Source of the DNA: Fimbriimonadia bacterium
Lineage (GTDB): Bacteria > Armatimonadota > Fimbriimonadia > Fimbriimonadales > Fimbriimonadaceae
Length of the DNA: 64,000 nt
Assembly: GCA_030427425.1 (NCBI GenBank)
Contig: JAUICQ010000002.1
Span: 1 to 64,000, forward strand
Reading direction: 5' to 3'
The notes beneath the pieces were generated by a model. It made no database searches, had not been told where the DNA came from, and saw only the letters and a list, made by a program, of their open reading frames with translations. Numbering within the stretch: position 1 is the stretch's first letter; each line of letters starts with the position of its first letter. Made by a program: the position numbers and the translations under genes. Below are positions 28,549-37,694 of the stretch, piece by piece.

Positions 28549-30051
28549 ATGAGTGAAGATAAAAGTATAAGAGAAATAAGATTAGAAAAGTTAGAAAAAA
28601 TGATTGAACTAGGTTCAAACCCCTATGTTCAAGAAAAATATGAAGTAAATTATTCTGCAATAGAGATACTTGATAATTTTGAATCAATACAAGAAAAAGA
28701 GATACACTATGCCGGAAGAATAGTATCTCTGCGCGTGATGGGAAAAGCTGCTTTTGCTCATATCTCTGACGGATCCAATAAAGTTCAATGCTATTTTAAA
28801 AAAGATGATATAGGAGAAAATGCTTGGGAGCTAGTACAGTTACTAGATATCGGAGATCATGCAGGTGTCTCAGGAAAACTATTTACTACAAAAACTGGTG
28901 AAAAAAGCATCTATGCAACAACACTAAAACCGCTTAGCAAATGTCTTCACAATCTACCACTTGGGAAAGAAAAAGATGGTGAAAAGTGGTACGGATTAAC
29001 CGATACTGAACAGCGTTACCGACATCGTCACCTCGATCTTATCTGTAATAAGGAAGTACGAGACATGCTTGTTAATAGAATGAAAATAATTGCAGCTGTA
29101 AGAAGATATTTTGATGGGGTAGGATACTTAGAATCGGAAACGCCTGTATTGCAACAGATTGCGGGTGGTGCTGCAGCAAGACCTTTTACTGCTCATTATA
29201 ATGCTTACGATTTAGACGTTAAACTAAGAATATCTCTCGAATTATATCTGAAACGACTCATCTGTGGGGATATCCCAAAAATTTATGAGATAGGAAGAGT
29301 ATTTAGAAACGAAGGCGTAAGCAATAGACACAACCCTGAATTTACGATGCTTGAATTCTATGAAGCTTATGTTAACTTAGAAGATATGATGCTAAGAGTA
29401 GAAGAACTCTTTAAGTTTGTTGCAGAACAAGTGTTCGGTACTACCGTAATCGAAACACAAGGCATTACAATCGATTTCTCTAAACCTTGGAAACGCATTA
29501 ATCTACTTCAGGAGCTAGAAGCTAGAACAGGAATCACGCCTGAAGAACTATCTGATATCAATAGCGCAAAAACAGCTATGAAACGAGTAGGCCTCCCTAC
29601 TGAAAATGAAGATAATTTAGGGGGCATTATCGAAAAACTACTAGAACGATTCGTTGAACCCAATCTTATCGAACCTACATTCATCATTGGTTATCCAATC
29701 GAAACGTCCCCTCTTGCCAAAAAAGATCCGAATAATCCTAAGTTCACAAGAAGATTTGAAGGATATATTGGAGGCAGAGAGATATGCAATGCATTCAGCG
29801 AGTTAAACGACCCTATCGATCAGCTTGAACGGTTTAACCAACAACTAGAAGAACGATCGAAAGGGGACGATGAGGCTCATCCTATGGATGAAGAATTTAT
29901 CTACGCTATGGAATGTGGTATGCCACCAACCGGTGGATGCGGTATAGGATTAGACAGAATGGCTATGGTATTAACAGGCGCTTCGCATCTTAGAGAAGTA
30001 CTTCTCTTCCCTATGATGAAACCGGAAAAACAACCCATAACCACTGCTTAA
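28549..30051 (+). CDS. lysS: Lysyl-tRNA synthetase (class II)
   Basis: This 500-aa class II synthetase has an N-terminal OB-fold anticodon domain (about residues 50-150). The catalytic core includes motif 2 (FRNEGVSNRHNPEFTMLEFY) and motif 3 (TGGCGIGLDRMAM, about residue 468). It charges tRNA-Lys in the cytosol. There is no strong Shine-Dalgarno, but the start matches the normal N-terminal length. A convergent hairpin lies just after the stop. Confidence 0.95.
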   Translation: MSEDKSIREIRLEKLEKMIELGSNPYVQEKYEVNYSAIEILDNFESIQEKEIHYAGRIVSLRVMGKAAFAHISDGSNKVQCYFKKDDIGENAWELVQLLDIGDHAGVSGKLFTTKTGEKSIYATTLKPLSKCLHNLPLGKEKDGEKWYGLTDTEQRYRHRHLDLICNKEVRDMLVNRMKIIAAVRRYFDGVGYLESETPVLQQIAGGAAARPFTAHYNAYDLDVKLRISLELYLKRLICGDIPKIYEIGRVFRNEGVSNRHNPEFTMLEFYEAYVNLEDMMLRVEELFKFVAEQVFGTTVIETQGITIDFSKPWKRINLLQELEARTGITPEELSDINSAKTAMKRVGLPTENEDNLGGIIEKLLERFVEPNLIEPTFIIGYPIETSPLAKKDPNNPKFTRRFEGYIGGREICNAFSELNDPIDQLERFNQQLEERSKGDDEAHPMDEEFIYAMECGMPPTGGCGIGLDRMAMVLTGASHLREVLLFPMMKPEKQPITTA

Positions 30052-30071
30052 AATTAATATATAAGAATATC

Positions 30072-30105
30072 ATTAGCCTATGAAGAAAATCCGGATTAGG
30101 CTAAT
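30072..30105. terminator. Convergent hairpin between lysS and the LRR gene
   Basis: Perfect 9-bp arms ATTAGCCTA and TAGGCTAAT enclose an inner palindromic ATCCGGAT. It lies between the converging stop codons. There is no long T-tract on either strand, so termination is likely but not classic. Confidence 0.5.
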
Positions 30106-31144
30106 TAACATATAAAGAGCGATATCGCCCCATTAACTCATTTTTAACATCTGTTGTAATTCTTGTTTCTGAAACATCCAAATATTTAAGATGGCCAAGC
30201 TCTAGTGAATCCAGTATGTCAGCGGTAATATTGGGACATTCACTTAAATTAACCTGTTTAAGCTCTGGGCAATAGTTCATCAATGTTTGCAAGCTAGCAT
30301 CTGAAACTCTTGTAGATCTTAAAATTATTTTTTTCAAACTATTAGATTTGTTCATTAATCGGGAAAACAAGTTTTTAGTAAGCGTTTTACACCATTCTAA
30401 ATTAAGCTTCTTTAAATTTGGACATTTGTGGAGTATATTGCATACACTAGCATCCGACACACGATCCCAACCTAAATTTAAATACTCTAAAGGATACACT
30501 CCGTTATATAAATTCAATGATTCAAAAACATCTTTAGTAATGTTTTTACACCACTGAAGATTTAGTCGTTTAAGGTTTGGGCATTTTTCTAAAATCTGAA
30601 TTACCGTAGCACTAGATACACGCGTCCATCTTAAATCTAACACTTCTAAATTATTAATTTTAAAATCTATACTACTGAAAAATTCTAGAGAGATATTTCT
30701 ACACATACCTAAATATAATCTCTTCAAATTTGGGCAGTTTAATAAAATTTTGTATATACTGGCATCTGATAGAAATGTTCTTCCCAAATCTAATTCTTCT
30801 AAACAATGTAGTGTGGAATCTAATCTGGCAAAAACATCATATGGTAATACTTTACAACCATTCAGGTTTAAGCTATATAAGTGAGGATAGAAGTCTAATA
30901 TAGAGCGTAGAAATTCCTCTGTTATATTCTTGTCTTTGAAACTCAGAGCCCTAACTTCATATCTAAATAAATTATCAAAAAGTACAGGTTGCGATAAGCT
31001 ATACTTCATACAACAAAAAGTGGATTCTTCTTTTTCAGTAGTAATACTGCTATCAGAACAGTCACTGTCTGCTTTGGTAATGCTAAATTGAGCTAATGAA
31101 AAAAATAGGACACATGCCGATAAAACGCAATTAAGTTGCTTCAT
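30101..31144 (-). CDS. Exported leucine-rich-repeat protein
   Basis: A signal peptide is visible (MKQLNCVLSACVLFFSLAQF, cleavage around SITKA). After a Ser/Cys-rich linker come about ten leucine-rich repeats of ~25-28 residues with the cysteine-containing form (CPNLKRLNL...C..IT), as in the F-box/AMN1 type LRRs common in eukaryotes. No F-box or enzymatic domain is seen. It is probably a surface or secreted protein-binding module. A TATAAT box ends 6 nt before the ATG, suggesting a leaderless transcript. The LRR consensus suggests acquisition from, or adaptation to, a eukaryotic host, which is inference. Confidence 0.85.
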   Translation of the reverse strand: MKQLNCVLSACVLFFSLAQFSITKADSDCSDSSITTEKEESTFCCMKYSLSQPVLFDNLFRYEVRALSFKDKNITEEFLRSILDFYPHLYSLNLNGCKVLPYDVFARLDSTLHCLEELDLGRTFLSDASIYKILLNCPNLKRLYLGMCRNISLEFFSSIDFKINNLEVLDLRWTRVSSATVIQILEKCPNLKRLNLQWCKNITKDVFESLNLYNGVYPLEYLNLGWDRVSDASVCNILHKCPNLKKLNLEWCKTLTKNLFSRLMNKSNSLKKIILRSTRVSDASLQTLMNYCPELKQVNLSECPNITADILDSLELGHLKYLDVSETRITTDVKNELMGRYRSLYVN

Positions 31145-31150
31145 GAAATA

Positions 31151-31156
31151 ATTATA
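31151..31156 (-). promoter_or_regulatory. -10 box directly upstream of the LRR gene start
   Basis: TATAAT on the minus strand lies 6 nt before the ATG at 31144. No Shine-Dalgarno is seen between it and the start codon. Confidence 0.45.
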
Positions 31157-31279
31157 CTTTTCATTCTGTATTATTTCTACTCGTTATATTAACAGTTAAT
31201 ATAATTATTAGTAAATATTAACACACCAATTCCTTTTACGTTAACTTAGAATTCCCTTATGACGTAAACTAAAATTAAT

Positions 31280-32380
31280 ATGCTTAATAACCCAAATATA
31301 GCCAAACGATATAACTGGTGGATTATAGGTTCTGTAATGTTATTATTATTATTTGGCCTTACAGCCATCTATAGTGAAGGATTCAGTAAACCCTCCGGAA
31401 CACATGTTTGGAAACAACTACGCGCCATATTTATAGGCATAATTCCTTTTGCTATTTTTTACAAAGTAAATATTAGAATCTGGCTAAGAAATTGGAGATT
31501 TTTATACATTGCTAATATTTTACTGCTGACCTCTGTTTATTTTATTGGTCATGCAGCAGGGGGGTGCAAACGGTGGATAAGCATCGGTCCTCTTACCTTT
31601 CAACCCAGTGAATTCTGCAAACTCATTACTATTATCACCCTATGCGGACTCTATTGTAATTATCGTAGCAGCATTACTAGCTTTAAAACCTTCATGCGAT
31701 CGTTGGTACATCTAGCAATTCCTCTCATTCTAGTTTTCAAGCAACCACATCTCGGAGCAAGTCTGGTTATTGTTTTCTCTTGGATTATTATCTCATTATA
31801 TGCCGGAGTTCCCTTCAAGTATATTTTTGGTACCTGCACAGCTGCTCTAATGATACTATCCAGCGCGTTTTTTATACCAGGAGTACTTAAAGATTATCAG
31901 AAAGAGCGGGTACTTGCTATGTTTAAAAATGATGAGCAAGGCAGCAATTATCAACAATTAAAAGGAATCATTGCCATTGGTACGGGTGGTACAACTGGTA
32001 AAGGCTTTTTACATGGAATGCAAAAAGAAGGAAGATTTATACCTGAACAACACACCGATTTTGCATTTACTATAATCGGAGAAGAGTTTGGATTCATCGG
32101 AAGTTCCATGGTTATGATATTATTTGGTATTCTATTTTTTCAAATATTTAGAATTATAATAACCACGAAGGTTTATCACTATATACTAATAGCATCGGGT
32201 TCTTTGGCTATCTTGTTTTTCCATTTTATGGTTAATATGTATATGAACTTAAATTTAGCACCTGTTGTTGGTTTATGGTTACCATTTATCAGTTATGGAG
32301 GCAGCGCTATATGGTTATGCCTATCCATACTAGGGATGCTATTACAAATAGATAATAACAAGAAGGAATCATTCTTTTAG
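31280..32380 (+). CDS. rodA: SEDS peptidoglycan glycosyltransferase RodA
   Basis: This 366-aa polytopic protein (about ten membrane helices) carries the SEDS motifs KRWISIGPLTFQPSEFCK (about residue 105), the conserved EQHTDFAFTIIGEEFGF (about residue 252) and the C-terminal PVVGLWLPFISYGGSA. RodA polymerises lipid II in the elongation complex with MreBCD. The linear MreBCD genes in this window and the absence of nearby division genes favour RodA over FtsW. No partner PBP2 gene is adjacent. Confidence 0.9.
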   Translation: MLNNPNIAKRYNWWIIGSVMLLLLFGLTAIYSEGFSKPSGTHVWKQLRAIFIGIIPFAIFYKVNIRIWLRNWRFLYIANILLLTSVYFIGHAAGGCKRWISIGPLTFQPSEFCKLITIITLCGLYCNYRSSITSFKTFMRSLVHLAIPLILVFKQPHLGASLVIVFSWIIISLYAGVPFKYIFGTCTAALMILSSAFFIPGVLKDYQKERVLAMFKNDEQGSNYQQLKGIIAIGTGGTTGKGFLHGMQKEGRFIPEQHTDFAFTIIGEEFGFIGSSMVMILFGILFFQIFRIIITTKVYHYILIASGSLAILFFHFMVNMYMNLNLAPVVGLWLPFISYGGSAIWLCLSILGMLLQIDNNKKESFF

Positions 32381-32392
32381 AATCTTATTAAC

Positions 32393-33163
32393 TTAAGGAT
32401 AAGGCTCCTCTATACTTCTAATTACAGGATCTTTGGACTTCATTAAATTGTTTAAACAACTTAAAACTCCAATGTCTATAGAAGCAACAACACCAGTGGT
32501 ATATATTCCTATCAAAGCGTCCAATGCCACTTCATCTGCATTATCAGTAAACCATTCATCTGCACCAAATCTAAGCGCTATACTTCCAGCTAATGCAGCA
32601 GCATAAATAACTAATCTGCTATTCATAAATCTCTTAGAATATACAAAGTTTAAACATCGATATTTTTCTGCTAATTCCTTATGCAAATAAGTACTGTTCA
32701 ATGACGCATTTCTAGATTCCCGATGCTCACTATCTATCTGTGTATTGGATGCTGCACAATCTTCACAAAGCGCCTCATATGGCCTTGCATTATGGAAATA
32801 AGTACTGTTCAATGACGCATTTCTAGATTCCCGATGCTCACTATCTATCTGTGTATTGGATGCTGCACAATCTTCACAGAGCGCCTCATATGGCCTTGCA
32901 TTATGGAAATTAGTACTGTTCAATGAGGCAGCATTTCCAGATTCCTGATGCTCACTATCTATCTGTGTATTGGATGCTGCACAATCTTCACAAAGATCTT
33001 CATAAGGCTGCTGATTAGCGTGAACGTAAGGTTGTAAATTTTTTGATAAATACTTCTCATACCTACTGAAATTAACCTGAAATGTAGACAAAACTATGCA
33101 TAAAAAACTGGGCACAAAAATATTTCTTAAAACCATATATTCAATCATACCTGAGTATTCCAT
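32393..33163 (-). CDS. Orphan exported/membrane protein with three near-identical Cys-containing repeats
   Basis: A signal-like segment (MVLRNIFVPSFLCIVLSTF) follows a 9-residue leader, so translation may start at 33136 instead. The middle consists of three tandem units of about 37 residues, each with PYE(A/D)LCEDCAASNTQ and an SEHxES tail. The C-terminal part has two hydrophobic stretches (LVIYAAALAGSIAL and ALIGIYTTGVVASI). No family is recognised. The paired Cys (CxxC) could form disulfides or bind metal. Repeat identity at DNA level indicates recent expansion. It is divergent from glmS. Confidence 0.75.
   Translation of the reverse strand: MEYSGMIEYMVLRNIFVPSFLCIVLSTFQVNFSRYEKYLSKNLQPYVHANQQPYEDLCEDCAASNTQIDSEHQESGNAASLNSTNFHNARPYEALCEDCAASNTQIDSEHRESRNASLNSTYFHNARPYEALCEDCAASNTQIDSEHRESRNASLNSTYLHKELAEKYRCLNFVYSKRFMNSRLVIYAAALAGSIALRFGADEWFTDNADEVALDALIGIYTTGVVASIDIGVLSCLNNLMKSKDPVIRSIEEPYP
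32689..33010. repeat. In-frame tandem repeat, 111-bp unit, ~3 copies
   Basis: The sequence beginning AGTACTGTTCAATGA recurs at 32689, 32800 and 32911, exactly 111 bp apart. The first two units are almost identical at DNA level, and the third carries a 3-bp insertion and several substitutions. Confidence 0.93.
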
Positions 33164-33218
33164 TACATATTAATCTAATATATATATGTTTTAATGTTAA
33201 TTATTGTAAACTATTTTC

Positions 33219-35063
33219 ATGTGTGGCATAGCAGGATTCATTACTAATGAAAATACTGATTCTAAGGGAAAAGCTGTACAGACAGTTTTTAATCAGCTTA
33301 AACTATTAGAGTACAGAGGATATGACAGCGCAGGAATTGCTTATATAGATAACCATGAAATAAAAGTTATCAAGAAAGCTGGCAGATTAACAGAATTAGA
33401 AAAGTTAGTTCCTAACACACCAGCATCTAATATAGCAATCGGACATTCCAGGTGGGCTACACACGGAGCACCAACCGATTTAAACGCACACCCACATTAC
33501 GATAGATATGAACATGTTGTTATTATACATAACGGCATCATTGAAAATTATTTAGAGATTAAAAATAATTTAGCCCAAGAAGGTCATACGTTTTACTCAG
33601 ATACCGATTCTGAAGTAATTGCACACTTAATTGGTAAAGAGCATTCAGATGGCACATCCCTCGAAGAAGCCGTGAAACAAGCTACTAAAGTTATGAGAGG
33701 GGCTTATGGTATTGTTGCTATATCTAAAAAAGATCCTGATAAAATAGTAGCAGCAAAAATGGCGAGTCCTATTGTCATAGGTGTCACCGATACTTGTAGT
33801 ATGGTGGCTAGTGATATACCCGCACTTCTCCCTTATACCAAAAAAGTGGTCATTCTTGAGGATGGAGACATTGCTACTCTCTACCCAAATAACATCACTA
33901 TTATAGATAAAAATGGAGAAATAAAAGAACCAGAATTCACGGAGATTAACTGGGATATAAAACAAGCAGAAAAAGGTGGATATGAACACTTTATGCTGAA
34001 AGAGATTCACGAAACCCCTGAAGTTATTAACCAGTGTTTATCAGGAAGAATAGATGAAAAAAACATTATACGGTTAGAACAAGTATTCTCTCAGCAAGTA
34101 TGGGGGGAGATTGAACGTGTTACTATTGTTGGATGTGGAACAGCATACCACGCCGGACTCATGGGAAAGTACCTCTTCGAACAATTACTCCGCATCCCTA
34201 CAGATGTCTATAATGCAAGTGAATTTCGATATTCACAACCAGTACTCTCTTCGAAAACTCTAGCAGTAATCATTAGTCAGTCTGGAGAGACTGCTGATAC
34301 GCTTGCTGCACTAAAACTCTGCAAAGAAAATCGTATTAGAACTCTTGGTATTGTTAATGTAGTAGGTTCCAGCATAGCTAGAGAGTGTGATAAAACTTTA
34401 TTTATTCAAGCAGGGCCAGAAATCTCTGTAGCTAGCACTAAGGCGTATACTGCGCAAGTAATGGTTCTCATACTTCTTACTCTTCATGTGGCGCAAATCC
34501 GTGAAATGCCTGGTGTTAAAATTCCAGAAGCTTTACTTGAAATTAGACAATTTTCAGACAAAATAAAAGATCTATTACTACTAGAGGATGATATCAGAGA
34601 TCTGGCTAAAATTGTAAAAGACTCCACTCTTCTTTTTTACACAGGGAGAGGGATAGACTATTATGCTGCATTAGAAGGAGCACTGAAAATTAAAGAGATA
34701 GCCTATATGCACACTCAGGAATGCTCCTCGGGAGAATTAAAGCACGGACCCCTAGCATTAGTTGAAAAAGGAGTGACAGGAATATTCTTATCAAATGAAA
34801 AGCAATTAAATGAAAAGCTTGCTAGCAATATCAAAGAATTTAAAGCAAGAGATGGACAGGTTGTATGTCTCGCCAGCTATCTATGCCCCCAAATAGCAAA
34901 TTCTGTGGATAAATACATCCAATTAAATGGAACAAAATGTGTCTATTTAGACGCTATCTTATCTTCTATACTACTCCAGCTGCTTGCTTATTACACTGCC
35001 AAAGAGCTGGCTTGCGACATAGATAAGCCGAGGAACTTAGCAAAGTCTGTTACAGTAGAATAG
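33219..35063 (+). CDS. glmS: Glucosamine-fructose-6-phosphate aminotransferase GlmS
   Basis: This 614-aa protein has the N-terminal glutaminase nucleophile Cys2 (MCGIAGF), the glutamine-binding GHSRWATHG and SDTDSE segments, and two C-terminal SIS isomerase domains (GCGTAYHAG, ISQSGETADT, CSSGELKHGP). It makes glucosamine-6-phosphate, the entry to peptidoglycan and LPS sugar synthesis. Only 55 bp separate it from the divergent neighbour, too short for a glmS ribozyme. Confidence 0.97.
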   Translation: MCGIAGFITNENTDSKGKAVQTVFNQLKLLEYRGYDSAGIAYIDNHEIKVIKKAGRLTELEKLVPNTPASNIAIGHSRWATHGAPTDLNAHPHYDRYEHVVIIHNGIIENYLEIKNNLAQEGHTFYSDTDSEVIAHLIGKEHSDGTSLEEAVKQATKVMRGAYGIVAISKKDPDKIVAAKMASPIVIGVTDTCSMVASDIPALLPYTKKVVILEDGDIATLYPNNITIIDKNGEIKEPEFTEINWDIKQAEKGGYEHFMLKEIHETPEVINQCLSGRIDEKNIIRLEQVFSQQVWGEIERVTIVGCGTAYHAGLMGKYLFEQLLRIPTDVYNASEFRYSQPVLSSKTLAVIISQSGETADTLAALKLCKENRIRTLGIVNVVGSSIARECDKTLFIQAGPEISVASTKAYTAQVMVLILLTLHVAQIREMPGVKIPEALLEIRQFSDKIKDLLLLEDDIRDLAKIVKDSTLLFYTGRGIDYYAALEGALKIKEIAYMHTQECSSGELKHGPLALVEKGVTGIFLSNEKQLNEKLASNIKEFKARDGQVVCLASYLCPQIANSVDKYIQLNGTKCVYLDAILSSILLQLLAYYTAKELACDIDKPRNLAKSVTVE

Positions 35064-35145
35064 TAAACACACCTTAATTAATTTAAATTTTTACTAACTT
35101 ATGAAACATATCTACTATAGGAAAACAGGAATTTTTTCTAGGGTA

Positions 35146-35151
35146 TATAAT
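35146..35151 (+). promoter_or_regulatory. -10 box upstream of the OppA-like gene
   Basis: A perfect TATAAT lies about 45 bp before the ATG at 35196. No good -35 match is seen 17 bp upstream. Confidence 0.4.
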
Positions 35152-35195
35152 GTAGATATAAAATAGATAATTTTATGTATGTAAAAGGAGAGAAC

Positions 35196-36827
35196 ATGAT
35201 TAAAAAATTTTTAAAGTATTCAGGATTGAGTATTATTGGCCTAGGATTGATAACAGGATGTAAAAATGAAAGTCAGACTGGAGATTCATCTAAGGAAACA
35301 ACTATGGCTACAATAATGAATACAGATCTACATACTCTAGACCCTGCTAAATGTACTGAACAGCCTACGCACTCATACTATATTAATCAGGTTTATGAGG
35401 GATTAGTAAAATATGACGAAAACAGCAATCTAGCACCTGCCCTAGCAGAAAACTGGACTATCAGCGATGATGGAAAAGTATTTACATTCTTCCTCAGAAA
35501 AAATATTAAATTTCATAACGGAAATACTCTTAATGCTGAAAAATTCAAAAAAAGTTTAGAAAGAGCCTGTAACGTCAAAATCATGTCACCTGAAGCAGAT
35601 AAATTCCTAGGTAACGTACTAGGGGCTAAAGATTGCTTAAGCGGTAAAACCAATACAATAAAAGGAATCGAAGCTATTGACGATAATACATTGAAAATTA
35701 CCCTAGCAGAATACGATCCTGTATTTTTACATAAACTAATTTACACAACAGGTGTAGTTACAGATGTAGATGCCATTGGAGGAGTAGACACTATAATTAA
35801 TGATGTAAAACAAGTTATTGGCACCGGTCCCTTTATGCTGAAAGAATACACACCAAATTCTAGATTTGTATTAGAATCGTTTAAAGATTATTGGGACGAG
35901 GAAAAACCCGCACTGGATAGCATCAGAGTTACTATCATGAAAGATGCCTCTACCCAGATTGCAAGTTATCAATCTCACTCTATTAACTTTTTGAAAGCTC
36001 CAACTACTCAAATGGCAGGACTGCTTAAAGATGAAGATTTAAATAAAAACATCCATCAGTTTAACACTTCAGCAATATTCTATCTTACTTTGAATCCAGA
36101 AAAGTTTGCACCTTTCAAAGATATAAGAGTGAGAAAGGCATTTGCAATGGCTATCAACAAGACTAAAATCGGAGACATGCTTAAAGATTCGTTTATTACC
36201 ACAGCAAACTCTCTAATACCTGCAGGATTCCCTGGATATAGAGCAGATGCCTTCCAATATCCGTACGACCCCGAAGCAGCTAAAGAACTACTAAAAGAAG
36301 CCAACTATACTTCTGAAACATTTCCAAAAATTAATTTAAGCTGTTCAGATAGTCCACTTGCAGGAAAAATCTGTGAAAATATTTCACTACAACTGAAAGA
36401 GAACTTAGGTATCAATATAAAGGTCACAGCATTAGATTTCAATGCGTTTAACCAGAAAAAACGGGAAGATGGGTTCGGATTATTCTTTTCTGGATGGAGT
36501 GCCGACTATATGGATCCCGCAACATTCCTCTACGATTTATTCTGTTCAAAATCACCGCTAAATAATCACGGTTATAAAGATGCTAAGTATGATGCAGTTG
36601 TTACTAATGCTCAGAACACACCATATACTGAACTTTCAAAAAGATTTGAACTGTTTGCAGAATCTGAAGATATACTTCTGAAATCTGGTTCCATACTACC
36701 GATCTACTATCCTACAGATGCATGGCTCATTCAAGACACAGTAGAGGGCCTAAAGATGAATACAATGTCTTTACAACCATTGAATACTCTAAAATATAAA
36801 AATAATACAGTATTTAACAATAATTGA
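35196..36827 (+). CDS. Peptide/nickel-type ABC transporter substrate-binding lipoprotein (OppA/DppA family)
   Basis: From the ATG at 35196 (543 aa), preceded by a good GGAGA site, the product has a lipobox LITGC (Cys about residue 22) and a family-5 solute-binding fold. Family segments include LDPAKCTEQPTHSY near the N-terminus, YEGLVKYDEN, the LRKNIKFHNG segment and FSGWSADYMDPATF. It binds a peptide or small solute outside the membrane. No permease or ATPase gene is adjacent, so it depends on components elsewhere. A strong terminator follows. Confidence 0.9.
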   Translation: MIKKFLKYSGLSIIGLGLITGCKNESQTGDSSKETTMATIMNTDLHTLDPAKCTEQPTHSYYINQVYEGLVKYDENSNLAPALAENWTISDDGKVFTFFLRKNIKFHNGNTLNAEKFKKSLERACNVKIMSPEADKFLGNVLGAKDCLSGKTNTIKGIEAIDDNTLKITLAEYDPVFLHKLIYTTGVVTDVDAIGGVDTIINDVKQVIGTGPFMLKEYTPNSRFVLESFKDYWDEEKPALDSIRVTIMKDASTQIASYQSHSINFLKAPTTQMAGLLKDEDLNKNIHQFNTSAIFYLTLNPEKFAPFKDIRVRKAFAMAINKTKIGDMLKDSFITTANSLIPAGFPGYRADAFQYPYDPEAAKELLKEANYTSETFPKINLSCSDSPLAGKICENISLQLKENLGINIKVTALDFNAFNQKKREDGFGLFFSGWSADYMDPATFLYDLFCSKSPLNNHGYKDAKYDAVVTNAQNTPYTELSKRFELFAESEDILLKSGSILPIYYPTDAWLIQDTVEGLKMNTMSLQPLNTLKYKNNTVFNNN

Positions 36828-36861
36828 AAGTCGGTTCATTAATACTAGAACCGACTTTTTT
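36827..36861 (+). terminator. Rho-independent terminator after the OppA-like gene
   Basis: An 11-bp perfect stem (AAAGTCGGTTC / GAACCGACTTT) with a 10-nt loop is followed by a T run. It lies directly after the stop codon and also before the convergent permease gene, so it could work in both directions. Confidence 0.9.
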
Positions 36862-36869
36862 ATTACAAT

Positions 36870-37694
36870 CTAGTGGTTCATGCCTAGATTCTTTGGATGA
36901 CCTCTAGATTTTCTCCTAAACAGCGCGATCAAAATAAGAAGCAAATAGCTACTGATAGCCACTAGGTTTTCTTTATAAAAATCCATACCTACTATCGTAT
37001 CACTTAACACATACTGAAAGACTAACATTACTGTTGCATACGCACAGCTGCTCAAATAATTCCAGCAACCTAAACTAACAAATGCTATAGCTAAAAATCC
37101 GCCCCCTCCAAATAAATTTAAATGGAAGTTGTTGTTTGAAACTATTATTAAGTATGCGCCAGCAACAACAGCAAGCATACTACTAGATATTAGCCCATAA
37201 AAGCGTACTATATTAGGGGAAATACCTTTCCTGCAACACTCTTCAAAGTTATCTCCTACCAAAGACAAATACTCTACTATTTTAGAATAATTTAAGTAAT
37301 ACATAAGAAAAGAAATAAAAATAAATAGTATCAATCCGGTAGTATCCTTATCTAAAATCAGTTCATCTTTAACATCTAATACAAATCGATTATTCAACGT
37401 TCCAACCATACCAAAACAGATGGATGCTATACAAACAGTTGTAACTGCATGGTCTAATTTATAAATCAGGATTAATAAAGCCTTTAGCATCCCACATATA
37501 AGAAGGACAATCGCACTTGCTAACAAACTTAAGAATATAGAGCCCGTTGTATTCCAAAAATAATAGAAAAGATAAGATCCTAAAATAATCTCCCCTTCTA
37601 CACTAATATTTACTACCCCGCACCTTTCCGTGATGAAAACTGAGGCAATCGCTAGTAGTAGTGGAACTAAATGATAATATATGTCAAGCAGCAC
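36870..37694 (-). CDS. ABC transporter permease, nucleoside/branched-chain type (YufQ-like)
   Basis: This 274-aa polytopic protein of the BPD_transp_2 family has the conserved GVVNISVEGEIILGSY near residue 25, a typical N-terminal segment of the second permease of nucleoside (BmpA-type) importers. Its start overlaps the end of the partner permease by 11 nt. No ATPase or binding protein gene is next to the pair. Substrate assignment to nucleosides is by family resemblance only. Confidence 0.8.
   Translation of the reverse strand: MLLDIYYHLVPLLLAIASVFITERCGVVNISVEGEIILGSYLFYYFWNTTGSIFLSLLASAIVLLICGMLKALLILIYKLDHAVTTVCIASICFGMVGTLNNRFVLDVKDELILDKDTTGLILFIFISFLMYYLNYSKIVEYLSLVGDNFEECCRKGISPNIVRFYGLISSSMLAVVAGAYLIIVSNNNFHLNLFGGGGFLAIAFVSLGCWNYLSSCAYATVMLVFQYVLSDTIVGMDFYKENLVAISSYLLLILIALFRRKSRGHPKNLGMNH

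Noticed and set aside
33164-33218. glmS ribozyme or riboswitch upstream of glmS
   Set aside because: Only 55 bp separate glmS from the divergent gene, too short for the known ribozyme, and no matching core is seen.
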